64,000 bases of DNA from Quillaja saponaria (GCA_029379385.1 CM055607.1:15872001-15936000); one strand, 5' to 3'; counted from the first letter of the stretch, positions 22,832 to 35,103 are shown. Notes: generated by a model not told the origin, from the sequence alone. Numbers and translations are program-made.

Positions 22832-22892
22832 AAACCCATGACCACCATCAAAATCAAATATCATTATTTGATTTGACGGTGGTTATGGGTTT
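22832..22892. repeat. 61-bp imperfect palindrome
   Basis: The left arm begins AAACCCATGACCACCATC at 22832. The right arm is its near-perfect complement, ending GGTGGTTATGGGTTT at 22892. The centre is ATATCATTATT. The transcript could fold into a long hairpin. It lies inside the outer MULE, so it travels with that element. Confidence 0.8.
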
Positions 22893-23305
22893 ATATTCAC
22901 AATATCTATAAGAAAAACCAATTTGATCCGTGTTTAAATTTAGATTTCAACAAATTACAAATCCAAGACAAAAAAATAGAACTAGTTGCTTGTTTGGCTT
23001 GCTAAGAAACCAAGGAGAACATATATACAATGTCAACACCTAGCACTCAATTTGGGGTTTTTAATTTTTCTTCATTTTCTTGAATTTCAAATAGAAATTA
23101 ATTAACATTTCAGTAAAATTGATGCAATTTTATGGTATTCCAGGTAAACAAGTATAATGATAGCTGTAGAAAACTATGGTTTGGAAGAAACAACGAAGAT
23201 GCCTAATAAGGGTTGGTAATGGGATGAATAGAAGGACCAACAAGAGCTTTGATTTGTAGTCATATCAGCTAATTATGTGACAGTGAGAGTGAGAGAGATG
23301 AGGAG

Positions 23306-23492
23306 TGTAAAACCTAAAAGAGAGATACTCAAAGTGTTTTGATGAATTGGATGAGTATTTCTCATACCAAGATAATATATTTATACTACCAGATTGTGTG
23401 GAGTACAAGTAAGTCAACTATACATAAATAAGGAAACTATAAATAAGGAAATTTGACCCACTAATTAAGCTGTCTATATTTACACTCTGACA
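23306..23492 (-). repeat. Copia D 3' LTR (187 bp)
   Basis: TGTAAAACCTAAA...CACTCTGACA. It is the same length as 26988-27174 with about a dozen substitutions and no indel. Confidence 0.92.
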
Positions 23493-23499
23493 CTCCCCC

Positions 23500-25122
23500 T
23501 CAAGCTGGAGCACAAAGATTATATGTTTCAAGCTTGTTGCATAAATATCGCAGTCGGTTTCCTGCCAAAGATTTTGTGAATAAGTCTGCTAACTGATCTT
23601 TTGATTTTGCATATGTAGTCTTGATTGTATTATCCATAAGCTTCTCACGAACGAAATGACAATCAACTTCTATATGTTTTGTTCGTTCATGAAAGACTGG
23701 ATTTGATGCAATATGTAATGCAGCTTGATTATCACATACCAACTCCATAGGCTGTGAGTGCTAAAATCCAAGTTCGTCTAATAGATTTTTCAGCCAAACT
23801 AACTCAGCAGTGGTATGAGTCATAGCCCTATATTCAGATTCAGCACTGGATCTTGCAACAACAGTCTGCTTTTTGCTTTTCCATGAAACAAGATTTCCAC
23901 CCAAAAATATACAGTATCCTGTAGTAGATATTCTGTCAAATTGAGAGTCTGCCCAATCAGCATCGCTATAACCTTGAACTGGAGTAGAATTATGTTTATG
24001 GACTAATGTATGACCACGACCATGTCCTGGAACTAGAGTGTGCCCATGATTCTTATATAATAATTTTTTTTTTCGAGTGTAGTTTTAAGGTATCTTAGGA
24101 TACGAATAACATCATTCCAATGAGATGTTCGAGGCTGAGAAAGAAATTGGTTAACCATACTAGCTACAAAAGCAATATCTGGTCTAGTGACTGTGAGATA
24201 ATTCAGCTTACCAACAAGACGTCTATATTGCTCAGGATTTATCAGTAGCTCCCCCTCATCTGGTACAAGTTTAATGTTGGGATCCATAGGAGTGTCTACA
24301 GGTTTGGAATCCAATATACATATATCACTCAAGACATCCAGATAATACTTTCTTTGAGAAAGGCAAATACCCAATTGTGATCTTGCAACCTCAATACCTA
24401 AGAAGTATTTTAATTGTCCTAAGTCTTTAGTTTGAAACTTAGACTGTAGGAATGATTTCAATTGCTGAATCCCATGATTATCATCACCTGTAATCATAAT
24501 ATCATCCACATATACAATTAAAAGAATTCTACCATTAGGTGTATGTTTATAAAAAACCGAGTGATCAACAGTACACCTCTAAAGGCCAAAACTAAGAACA
24601 ATTTCACTAAATCTACCAAACCAAGCTATGGGAGATTGTTTTAAGCCATATAGAGACTTTTTCAATCCCAAGTGATTGCTCCATAAAGACTTCTTCATCA
24701 AGGTCACCATGTAAGAAAGCATTTTTGATGTCCAATTGATAGAGTGGCCAATCAAAAATAGCAGCTAGAGATATAAATACCCTGACAGATGTAATTTTAG
24801 CTATGGGAGAGAAAGTTTCTGAATAATCTACACCATAGACCTGAGTGTAGCCTTTTGCTACCAATCTAGCCTTTAAGCGATCAACAGAACCATCAGGATG
24901 AACTTTTACGGTGTATACCCATTTACATCCAACAGTGAATTTTTCAGAATGTAAAGAGACCAGTTCCCAAGTACCATTAGTATGTAAGGCGTTCATTTCA
25001 TCAACCATGGTCTGCTGCCACCCGGGATGAGCAAGAACATCACTAGTGGACTTTGGAACAGAAATATAAGACAAAGAGGATACAAATGCATAATAGGGTG
25101 AAGATAAACCATGATAACTCAA
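23500..25122 (-). pseudogene. Copia D reverse transcriptase and RNase H
   Basis: Minus-strand RT motifs are a GWQQTMVDEM block near 25020, KARLVAKGYTQ near 24860, YQLDIKNAFLHGDLDEEVFM near 24740-24690, an MDDIMITGDD stretch at 24509-24480 (Y-V-D-D expected), and LGQLKYFLGIEV near 24410. RNase H includes [20 protein letters not shown] near 23740-23680 and ends DLFTKSL near 23560. Frame breaks are near 24613-24510, 24033 and 23760. Confidence 0.87.
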
Positions 25123-25371
25123 AAAAGTATAAATAGGATAAGGATTATAAGTTGAATGAGTACTTCTTCGTAAAATAGGTGGTGAAGCAGGATCCGAGGC
25201 ACGAGAAGGTGTTGATACAAAAGGTGAGTCATCAGGTACATCAACAGTGTTTGCTGGAAGATCAGATAGTGGTACAGATGATGCATGGTCATTTGGTCCA
25301 AGATAAGGAATCAGAAGAGCCTCAGAGATAGAAGGTGACTTGGGAATAGTCGAGAGAAAGAACGAATATTT

Positions 25372-26620
25372 CTAAAAAAATATGACATCAGCAGAGGTAA
25401 AGTAACGATTCTTATCTAGACAATAATATTTATACCCTTTTTGAAGACTAGAATAACCCAAGAAGATGCACTTAATTGATTTGGAAGAGAGTTTATTCTG
25501 TCCAAGTGTTAGATCATGAACAAAACAAATGTAACCAAATATACGAAGCGGAAGTGAATATAAGGGATGATTAGGAAAGATGATAGAATATGCAATTTTG
25601 TTATGCAATGTAGAAGATGTCATGCAATTAATAAGGTAACATGCAGTAAGTACAGCATCACCCCAAAATCGAAGTGGAACATGACCATGAAGTAATAGAG
25701 TACGAGCTGTTTCAATTAAATGGCTATTTTTGCACTCAGCAACTTCATTTTGTTGAGGGGTGTGAGAACAAAATGATTAATGCAGCATACCTTGAGATGT
25801 CATAAAATACTAAAATGATGTAAAAAAATATTCACATGCATTATCACTATGCAAAATACGAATAGAAACACCCAATTCTGTTTTAATTTCAGCATAAAAC
25901 TGTTGGAATATAGAAAATAACTTAGAACGATTTTTGATTAAAAATAACCATGTGCAACGAGAATAGTCATCAATAAAGGTTACAAAATACTGAAATCCCA
26001 AATATGAACTAACACGACTAGGACCCCAAATATCAGTATGAACAAAATGAAAGGGAGACTATGCTCTAAAATGACTATGTTTTATAAACGAAGCACGTGT
26101 GTGCTTGCCAAGCTGACACGACTCACAATTTAAAGATGACAGAGATGACAAACGAAGAACCATTTTCTGAAGCTTGGATAGACTAGGATGACCCAACCAA
26201 CTGTGAATGATAATAGGTAACACATCTGTAGAGCAAGCCACTGAAGATGTAGGTAGTGTGGTAAGATGGTAGAGGCCCTGTGACTCGTGCCAATCGTTCT
26301 ACCCATACATCAATCTTGTATGGTAAAGGAATCATCAATGAAAGTGTTAGAACAATTGAGAGAACGAGTCAATTGACTAATAGAAATCAAATTGAATGAA
26401 CATTCAGGGACATAAAGCACAAACTCTAAAAGCAAAGAAGATAATGGTGTAGCTTGACCTATACCTTTAGCAATGTTGTGGAACCATTAGCTATAGTGAC
26501 AGTGGAAAGTAATGATGGATTACTAATACTAGAAAAAAGTTTGGGATTATCATATATGTGATCAGAGGCACTAGAATAAAGAATCCAAGTTTCAGAAGAG
26601 GTCTGAAAGAGGCAAGTGAC
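25372..26620 (-). pseudogene. Copia D protease relic and integrase
   Basis: The protease motif near 26590-26560 reads W-I-L-Y-S-S-A-S-D-H, where D-S-G-A-S-x-H is expected, so the catalytic Asp and Gly are gone. Integrase pieces are HSWLGHPS (near 26205), CESCQLGKH (near 26130), FVTFIDDYSRCTWLFL (near 25990) and ILHSDNACEYF (near 25860). The C-terminal block FGYICFVHD...KSIKCIFLGYSS is near 25540-25450. The D-N-A-x-E-Y core is close to the consensus D-N-G-x-E-F. Stops at about 26250, 25800 and 25620 split it. Confidence 0.83.
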
Positions 26621-26987
26621 AGAATTACCATGAGAAGATTGCTGGGTAGCTTGATACTGTAGGAACTTATCATATTCAGTAGCTGATAATGAAATATTAA
26701 GAGGCTTGTCTTTAGATGATGAAACTTCAAGTGAATTGGCTTATTGAACAATGTTAGCTATAGTAATAATAGGGGATCCAGAAAACACAGAGGTAAAAGT
26801 ACTAGGTTTTGACATACTGATTTCAGATTTTTCAAAGGTAGACATAACGATGAACAGTGTGATGAAGAGTACCTCCCGATGAACAATAATCGTACTGCTG
26901 GAATGAAACGCAGCAATAGAGAGACACGCTAGGAAAGAAACACAGCAAATAAAAATTAGGATTTTTTCTCCCTAAGCTCTGATACGA

Positions 26988-27174
26988 TGTAAAACCTAAA
27001 CGAGAGATACTTAAAGTGTTTTGATGAATTAGATAAGTATTTCTCATACCAAGATAATATATTTATACTACCAGATTGTGTGGAGTACAAGTAAGTTAAC
27101 TATACATAAATAAGGTAACTATAAATAAGAAAATTTGACTCGCTAATTAAGTTGTCTATATTTATACTCTAACA
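26988..27174 (-). repeat. Copia D 5' LTR (187 bp)
   Basis: TGTAAAACCTAAA...TACTCTAACA. It pairs with 23306-23492. The primer-binding site lies immediately to its left. Confidence 0.92.
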
Positions 27175-27362
27175 ATGAGCTAAATAAGAGAGATGATTGA
27201 TTTCAGAGATGATTTGGGATTTGTGAATTTAGTGGTTATGGAGGAAACTTAGTAAATAGGTGGTGGTAAGGAAGAGAGATTGGAGAAATAAAATTATTTT
27301 ATTTTTATATATCTAATATTAGTTTTCTTTTTATTTTTTAAAATGCTATTTAATTAAAATTT

Positions 27363-28787
27363 GGCTAAATTATGTATTTCGTCATTGTAATTTTACTTTG
27401 AATTCACTTAGGTTCTTACTTTTCATTTTGTTACAATTAGGTCTTATAATTATAAAATTACACCAATTAAGTCTCTGCTGTCACCTATCGTCAGTTGTAA
27501 CACTGACGGAAGTGACATTAACTAAGGAATTACACGATGGACACAAAAAAAATCTTACATGGCAATCTCTTATCATAATTAACCAATAAAAATTTAACAC
27601 ATAGAAAAATAAAAATTATATAAAATTAAAATATAAAAATTAAATTTTATTTAAAAATAAAAAAATTATAAACAAAAAATCATCTTCCTCTAAATAAAAA
27701 ACACCCACGTAAAAAGATATCACCACGCATCTACCATGACTGATACAGATGCATATAGAGTTCTTCTTTCTCTAAATCATATTATGCACACTAACAGAAC
27801 AAGAAAAAGAAATTAGCTTTACTGTTAAACAGAATCTTCATATTCTTCACAAGAAATTGAGAAATTCGAGTGACTTCAGTCAGAAAAATTTGGTAGGGTA
27901 GACTCCGAGTTGTGCGATGTAAGGATCGGTGTAAGATCCAATTGGAGGATTCTAATACTGGTGAGCTCTTGGCCGCTTGGTTTGTTTACCCAGGTTAGCG
28001 TGAGAGAACAATCGAGACCGTGCACGACACGTCCAGGTACTTCATGTTGAAGATCGAGGATGGACAAGGAAAGCACGCTTTTATTGGATCAGGGTTTGCA
28101 GAGTGAAATGAAGCTTTTGATTTTAATGTGGCATTGTCGAATCATGATAAGTATATGAGAAGGGAACACGAAAAGGAAGCCGACGAATCCAGTGAAGATT
28201 CTCAAATTGGTACTCACCGTCAATGGAGGCGACTGACCTCCACCACCAAGGGTCGTCAATTTGGTAAATAGGGGAGGAAGACAGAGCTCAACACATAGTA
28301 GAGGAGTTTGATCACATCAGATCCAAGATCGGTAGGAGAAGATTGAGATGAAGATAATTTTGGAAGAATCAAAAAAGAAGATTGAGATGGTTGAGGGTTT
28401 ATTAGTGATAAAGGATAATGATGAATGATAATTTTTTTTATATTAATAAATTTATTTATTTACTTTTAATATGAGGTTTTAATTATAATTTTTTAAAATA
28501 AAATTGATTTCTTTTATTAATATTTTATAAAATTTTTAATTTTGTCACGAGTCTACTTTTTATTTGTTTATTTATTACAAGAGATTTCTACATAAGATTT
28601 TTTTTTGTTCAGCATGGAATCCGTTAGTCCACATCACTTCAGTTAGTGTTACAATTGACGGTAGGTGATGACAGGGACCTAATTGGTGTAATTTTATAAT
28701 TATAAGGATCCAATTGTAACAAAATGAAAAGTAAGGACCAAAGTGAATTTGGAGTGAAACTACAGGGACCAAATGTATAATTTAACC
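27363..28787 (+). mobile_element. Pack-MULE carrying a NECAP-like gene fragment
   Basis: This is a 1425-bp element with long terminal inverted repeats. The left side starts GGCTAAATTATGTATTTCG; the right side read backwards starts GGTTAAATTATACATTTGG, and the two match for roughly 200-240 bp, including the block GTTACAATTAGGTC. The flanks TTAAAATTT (27354-27362) and TTAAATTTT (28788-28796) form a 9-bp duplication with one mismatch. No transposase is encoded. The interior holds a fragment of a host gene (27850-28210). That combination defines a Pack-MULE. It is nested in the outer MULE, whose TIR is of a similar type, so one family may have supplied both. Confidence 0.85.
27850..28210 (+). pseudogene. 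Captured fragment of a NECAP-like (adaptin-ear-binding coat-associated) gene
   Basis: From 27885 one plus-strand frame reads, with two stops: KIW-stop-GRLRVVRCKDRC, then LEDSNTGELLAAWFVYPG, stop, RERTIETV, SRYFMLKIEDGQGKHAFIG, stop after GFAE, then NEAFDFNVALSNHDKY and RREHEKEA. This is the central PH-like domain of plant NECAP-type proteins (DUF1681), which bind adaptor complexes on clathrin-coated vesicles. About 105-115 codons are covered, against a normal protein of over 250 residues. A one-base loss upstream near 27880 breaks the link to an earlier LQSEK motif. The match ends near 28206 at an ATTG|GTACTC junction that looks like a retained splice donor. The parent gene is elsewhere; this copy is dead as a protein gene. 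Confidence 0.85.
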
Positions 28788-29014
28788 TTAAATTTTTATA
28801 CATGTCACGTGGTTGATTTTAATTGGTTAACTATATCACATGGGCACCACGTCACTATCATCAGTATTATTTACACGATACTTGACAGTAGGGATACAAT
28901 TGCTTTAAAGGAAACTATGGAAGGACCCAATTACAACAATTGACATAGAAAAAACTAAATTGAAACTAAATTTAAATTACAGGGATCAAAAGTATAATTA
29001 AGCCCAAAATTTAA

Positions 29015-31500
29015 ATAAGAAATAGGTACCATAGTTTTTACAAGACATTTTAGTAGATACATGTAAATAAATACTTGTCAAGAAATACTTGGGATTGGTT
29101 TGTATCTATGTCTTTCTTAATTTGAAGAGAGGTTAATTTTCTACTGCTATTACATAGTACAACTCTGTCAGACATGAATTGGAGTAGCTTAATTTTTAAT
29201 TATATAAAAGAATATTTATATATATCTTCTTCCTTTTGTTGCTAGAATATGTATACATATCCTATATATTATATTTTACGTATCTTTACAGTGCTTGACT
29301 AGCTGAGATCTACAATGGCTTATTTTTTTTATTTCTTTTACTTCTCTTTTATTTATTTATTTATTAACTATTAGTTCCTGCTTGTGCAGTCAGTGATTTA
29401 ACAATAACTTTTATCAAGGAAGTTTTGAGTTAATTGAGATAGATTGTTTTTTTTTTGGTTGTTGTTGTTCTCAAAAATTAGATAAGTACATTAACTACAT
29501 ATCATCATAAAGAGGAGGCTAGCATAGTCTCTGGCTTAGTCATTCCTTACAACAAGCATAGTCATCGTGGGCCTTTCGTGTCATTAATGAGATAACCAAT
29601 AATATTATTCGCTTGATTAAATTATAAGAAATATTTAAGTTTAAAAGGAAAGAAGAGAAAAGAATATGAAAACAGATGATAATATTGAAAAAAATTACAC
29701 TTACCTTCTTTTTTCTTTTTTTATTATTATTATTATTATTTTTTATTTGATAGTTTAACTTTATGGATGGAAAAGAGCGAAAGTGATAAAGTGCAATTCT
29801 TATTTGGGAGACGAGTGGAAAGGAAATAAAATGAAATATTATATATAATTTTATAGGAGTATTATTAGTTATATAATTAATAGGAAGAATAATGGTACAT
29901 ATGTCACCATAGACAAATTAAATATCATAATTTACCTAGGGGATGTATGTATGGTTCGACTTGGGTTGGCTATTAAGAAAATTTTAATCAACCCAACATG
30001 GCTATGATTTTTTATTAACCAATATTAGTTTTTGGATTTGGAAAATCTAAAACCAACCCAAGTAGTGTGAGGATATGCATCCCAGCAAGCTAATGGCAAT
30101 AGTTGTTACTGGGCATGAATTTAAGAATTCAATTGTGTAGATATTAACACTTTTTATATGGCATTTGTATTATCATAGTTCAAAGTTAAATTACTTGCTC
30201 TTATTTTGACTTTATCTGAAAATGCCCATGAAATATAAGTAATGGAAATGAGCACCATGATAATGGTTATGCTAAGGATCAGATGCATTGCTCAAAAAGT
30301 TTCATTCCAAAATGTTCCTAATCGAAGGATTACTAAGAAGGGCATAGGAGTCCAATTATCTTAGTACATGCTTTTGTTTGGAGAGTGATTAATATCATGA
30401 TTATTAGTGTGGGAACACTACAACAAGATGTGTAGGATCTTTTCTTGGATGAATAAGTTCACTGAATAAGCTCACACATAAGAACACTGACGTAAAGTTG
30501 TGCATGGGAGTTCTTATTGTTAGAGTTATGCATATGATCCTATAGACTTGAGTCACCATGGATGCCTTGTCTGATTCGTCATACTTTGATATAACTAGAT
30601 AGATGATGTACTCATGATTGTCAAAAGGGTTATCACTGGGTATGGTCACTTAGGTATGGAGGCATATGAGTGTGTATGATAAAACATTTGCGACTCTTAC
30701 CAAAAAAAAAAAGATGCTCTATTTGATTTTATTAAGTTCTACTAGAAAATCTTTGACCAAGATAGATGTGAAGTTAGACTAGACATAAAATCCACTGATG
30801 AGTCATAGTTGAGATTGAGACACGTCTGATTAACTTATTAAGGTTTGATAGTCTTGCATACCTTAGACTTAGTCAGAAGCATAAAATGACAAATGGATTG
30901 AATTTCATAGTAAAATGTAATTCTAAAGGTTCTTTCAAAGTTCATAGTTCTCAACTTAACATTTTTTTGACTATATGGTAACTATATCATGTAAGACCCA
31001 AAGATTTATAAATTAAATAAGGATTTTAACTACTACATTTTAGTATTTGGAATACTGAAATTAAAAGTGATATTAATTGATAATAAATTATTTTCTTGGC
31101 ATTCATGGCTTCTTCTTTTTTTTGTGTTTTTTTTTTTTTTTTTTTTTGGTATATAGAAAGGTTAGAGTTTGAACTTCAACCTAGGGTGGGGGAGAGACCT
31201 AAAGTCTAGATATCATGTCAAATGAATCGTGTTCAGGCTGGTGGCATTCAGGGCTTTTAATAATATAAATATCTTATTATCTAAGATCCTAAGTTTGTTA
31301 GGATATGTTCATTTTTTTCATATACAAAATTAGGATTAATATTTCATACTCTCATATTAAAATAAATTGTTATTTTATTTAAAATTGTAACCTTGTAAGT
31401 ATATTTAAGCAATTATGTATTCTTACATGTAGCATATGAGAAAGACCATTTGTACTTGATCAAAAAAAAAAAAAAAAAAAATTGGTTTGAGACTTTGACT
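29015..31500. other. Gene-free AT-rich intergenic stretch
   Basis: I see no convincing exon or transposon domain. Simple repeats include a TTA run at 29721-29741, a T-rich run at about 31120-31147 and an A run at about 31462-31480. Short open stretches are what AT-rich DNA gives by chance. Confidence 0.5.
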
Positions 31501-31679
31501 GGATTTAAGTAGACCTCAAACAAAGAAGTTGTATATATACACGTGGTTATACCATCTTACTGCCCTTGGATTACAACATTTAGAGAGAAAACTAAACAAT
31601 TGAAGTATAGAACATGAGGTTCCCTGCTTGTGCATATTGATTATATATGGATCTGTTAATACAATATAATGACACCCAT

Positions 31680-32010
31680 TGAGAGCCTGCCATGTGGCGG
31701 TCGTCCCACTACATAACAGCATGAACAGTTCAGGTAGCCTGTGACGGTACTCTCCTCCTCTATATATACATATTTATACTCCTCAGTCGAGAGGCAAGAA
31801 AGGAAAAAAAGAGAAAAGACAGGTGAAAAGTCCAATCTATTCTTCCTTAACATATTTGTGGCTACATAGCTCTTTTTCTGACTTAATTGACGGAGGGTTT
31901 AGGGAGCTCACTCAGGACCTAGCTCCCGTCTTCTGTTTGGTAGGTTTTATCAAGGTGGGGAGGTTGTCTAATCACCCAAATACACTGACCACAGAGACCA
32001 CTTAGGAATC
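31680..32010 (+). other. Possible gypsy-type LTR/leader remnant
   Basis: A TATA-like run (TATATATACATATTTATA, 31761-31778) is followed by a purine-rich leader, then ACTTAATTGACGGAGGGTTTAGGG. A pattern of 'tgacttgagcgtcggagggc', a C/T-rich block and a 'gcaggt'-like end is common in LTR leaders of large plant gypsy elements. The order of parts fits. No partner LTR, primer site or coding domain was found, so this is a weak call. Confidence 0.3.
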
Positions 32011-32019
32011 GTCACCTTC

Positions 32020-33862
32020 AGTCCCAATGCGGACTAATTTAACATTAACATGATCAAATTAATTGGGTTGTTTCCTTACATGCAGCCTTCAAGTCACAGC
32101 ATTTGTTGTTAAGTCAATGTGAATAAGAGTCTTGGAATTTTGGATGCACATGCTTCAATGTTCTGATTAATTTGAGCCCAATATGAGCATATGACTCTCA
32201 CATGGGGTTTTATATATGTCAAAAATAAGCCTATTCTAACTACTCAAGTGAGTAATCTTGAACTATAATATAAATAAAATGGTTTGAATGAACCATAATA
32301 TAAATAAAATGGTATGAATCTAAGCAACATATGAATAAAGTGTCATTTTTCCAAGAATAATAACTATTTTGTGAATTATCTACGATCTCTAATATTAAAA
32401 CGTTTAAGAACTTATCCAATTCATAGAATCACACTACATTTTAAGTGGTACTTAGAGTTATGTGTTCAAATATTATTAGTGTAAATTTAAGATATTTTAG
32501 CTTATTTCAAAAATAAAAATAACACGTGCAAGACATGTGTCAAGAATTTGATAGAAATTGTTGAAAAGACTCAATACTAAAAGTTGAAAGATGTTTTGAT
32601 TCATAGAATGTTCTTTCAATCATTAGACTAGAAGATCATATACTAAACTGAAAACATTCACGGTCGTCTACTATTTTCAATCATTATATATTACTTACAA
32701 TATATATTTTATTATTATTATTATTATTGTTATTTATTTTAATTATTATGTTAAAATTTTGAACCTGAAATCTCATTGACTAAAGTAAAAAGAAACTAGT
32801 TTAGCAGTATTAGCATGAATATAAAATTTGTGAAGGTCGTTAATTATTATTTTTTCTAAGATTTATTTGTTAGATCAAGGTCATCCCTCTTAACATATAT
32901 TTCTAAAAGAAGAAAAGCATCTTAGTTGTGGACCAATGCATGGCTAGAAAGTCTCTTTTTAACCTAATGCAGTCTATCTCAATATAATAACAGAAATCGA
33001 ATAATTGTTTTTTGGTTTTTATCCGCTGTAATTTTTACATTTTACCTTTCTATTCTTATTCGATTCCACCACAAATTTATTATTGGAGTACGAACAATGG
33101 TGTACGTTCCTAAATTAATAAGTAATAGAAAGGAGAGAACGCTAAAACCACCCGAAGCTAATACAAACTATTAGAAGACAAGTGAAAGGACGAGACCAAC
33201 AACAGTATTGACTTCCCCCTCATCAACACGTGTCAACTTCTAAGCTTGGCATAATGGAAATTACGTGCAGCTGGTATTCGATTTATCATCCTTATAATTT
33301 TAAAACAAAATAATCATAAAGAGCCAAATCAGAGAGTTAACAAGATTCATCCTTTTGCACTCTAATGTTCAAGTAACGAGTAGTGGTGGTAAGTGGTGAC
33401 CGAAAAATTAGTACATTATCCCACTATTCGCGTGGAAGTTAAATAAATAGATAAAATTTCTCAAAATAACAATTCATGCATTTTGTAAATAAGAAAAGGT
33501 CAAATCCATAATATATACACATATTTACTCATGATAATTGACAATATATATATATATATGTCACGATAAGGGTTACCTAGTGGAAGTTATTTTTATGTAG
33601 ACAAAATAACTCAATTTATTTCATTTTAAATTACTAAAAACTAGAGTTATTATTATAATTTTGGGAAAATCACATCCTTTTTGTTCAAGGATCTCGTTTT
33701 GTTTGCAACATTAGCTATTCTCCATCTCTCTTATGTCTCTTGTCATTTCAAACACCAAATTTTCCCTTTCTTGTCAAATTGCTCTCCATTTTCAACAAAA
33801 TTTTCATGGCCGATGGAAATGTGGAGGTCTAATGAAAAACAGCAAGGAGGGAGTGAAACTGA
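32020..33862. other. Gene-free stretch with a 30-bp tandem duplication
   Basis: Two copies of a 30-bp unit (GAACTATAATATAAATAAAA...) stand side by side at 32260-32289 and 32290-32319 with two differences. ATT/TTA runs occur near 32710-32730 and a TA run near 33545-33560. No gene is recognised. Confidence 0.5.
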
Positions 33863-34218
33863 TGTATGGCATGTATGCTTGATTGATAATTTAAGGATCA
33901 AAAGAGAACCATTCTACAACTAATATTAAAGAAAAACTAGAAATATTCTCAATATTTAATTCATCAAAAAAAGAAAATTACATAACAAGCCTGCAAATTC
34001 CAAAAATCTAAGAATTCTAATATAATTAGAATTTCACTCTGCCACTAAAATCCTAATTATAATTAAAAATTCTATTGAAAGTAAATTTTTAATTATTTAT
34101 TTAAATCCAAATAATACTAGAACACTATTATTTTATCCCTAATTATATATTTAACATAATTAACACCATAATACATATTATTTTCTCCATAAATCGTAAC
34201 TCATGTATATACCTATTC
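33863..34218 (-). repeat. Element E 3' LTR
   Basis: The start is firm because it aligns with 37432. The end is inferred from the polypurine-like run that follows. The last 60 bp have no partner on the right because the right LTR is shortened. Confidence 0.65.
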
Positions 34219-35103
34219 CCCCATCATTCTCTCATTGAAAAAATTCGTCCTCCAGTGTAGAAGTGAGGGAGAATGTAGACCTCAAGAATAAAATCCTACA
34301 GCAAGGTCTTCAAAACTGGTGGAACAAACATCATCACAAGAACTCTTTCGAGAATTTCAAAAAATGGATCTTCTGTAGGATGAAAAAATTAGCATGCTAA
34401 ATGTGTGGATGAGGTGCAACATCAATTACAAGCTCAGGCTTTGACTTTGACATGTCATCAATTAACTCTGAGTCTGGTATCAATATATCAAAGATCAATT
34501 TGTGGCTTAGGTATGTCAACTATCGGCTTTAACTCTTAGCTCTAACATTTCAACTCCATCAAACTCATTTTCAATGTCCATTTCACATGCAACGTCCTTA
34601 ACTGATTCTAAAAGAGTCTACTCAAGATATCAACCAAAGAAGAATAACTTGTTGAACTTGTTGATGTGTTGACATATTATCTCTCTCTATCTTTTTTTCT
34701 TCTATCTCTCTCCCTTGTCTTTTGTTTTTTATTCAATTAGGAATGCAATAACTTAACAAACTAAATAAAACTTGACAAGCAAAATAAAATAAGAAATAAA
34801 ACATTAATGTAAGGAAATTGTACCAAATTACGCATTTCAAAGCTGAATCAGGAAAATTGATTCTTAAATCAAGTCTGGAACGTCGAAAACATGTAGGAAC
34901 TAATCTAAGTTTATAAAAAACCAAGTGAAAATGGCCTGAATTGGATCGGTCAAAGGTTTTGAACTAGTTTGGTTTACTCAAGTGACCTAGCAGACATGCA
35001 ACGTGGCAACCGGTGATTGGTTATAAGATGAAGTCGCAAAATAATGTGGCGAAGCTAACGTGACAGTTACATGTGGCAAGGATGACATGGATTGATAACC
35101 TAG

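Larger units (their letters stand above)
23306..27174 (-). mobile_element. Copia D: Ty1/copia element lacking most of gag
   Basis: LTRs of 187 bp each lie at 23306-23492 and 26988-27174; I count about 12 mismatches between them. The flanks aggag (23301-23305) and atgag (27175-27179) are a target duplication with one mismatch. On the minus strand the primer site next to the 5' LTR reads TCGTATCAGAGC (about 26976-26987), one base from consensus. The polypurine tract is GAGGGGGAG (complement of 23493-23501). Protease, integrase, RT and RNase H follow in copia order. Only about 400 bp separate the primer site from protease, so most of gag, including the zinc knuckle, is missing. It interrupts the outer MULE. 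Confidence 0.93.
22619..29005. mobile_element. Outer MULE: non-autonomous Mutator-like element hosting copia D and a Pack-MULE
   Basis: The left end (22619 on, GCTTAATTACATTTTTGG) is an inverted match of the right end (28860-29005). The similarity extends for roughly 120 bp on each side. The flanks AAAATTTAA at 22610-22618 and 29006-29014 are a perfect 9-bp target duplication, the length made by Mutator-like transposases. Copia D (23306-27174) and a second MULE (27363-28787) lie inside. Without them about 1.1 kb remains, with no transposase that I can see, so the element was non-autonomous. The left TIR appears to have lost two terminal G bases compared with the right. Confidence 0.85.

Noticed and set aside
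27876..28076. 66-codon minus-strand open frame in the Pack-MULE
   Set aside because: It is the shadow of the NECAP-like fragment, which is clearly on the plus strand.
29015..31500. Short open frames in the intergenic region
   Set aside because: All are short, without motifs, and as expected by chance in AT-rich DNA.
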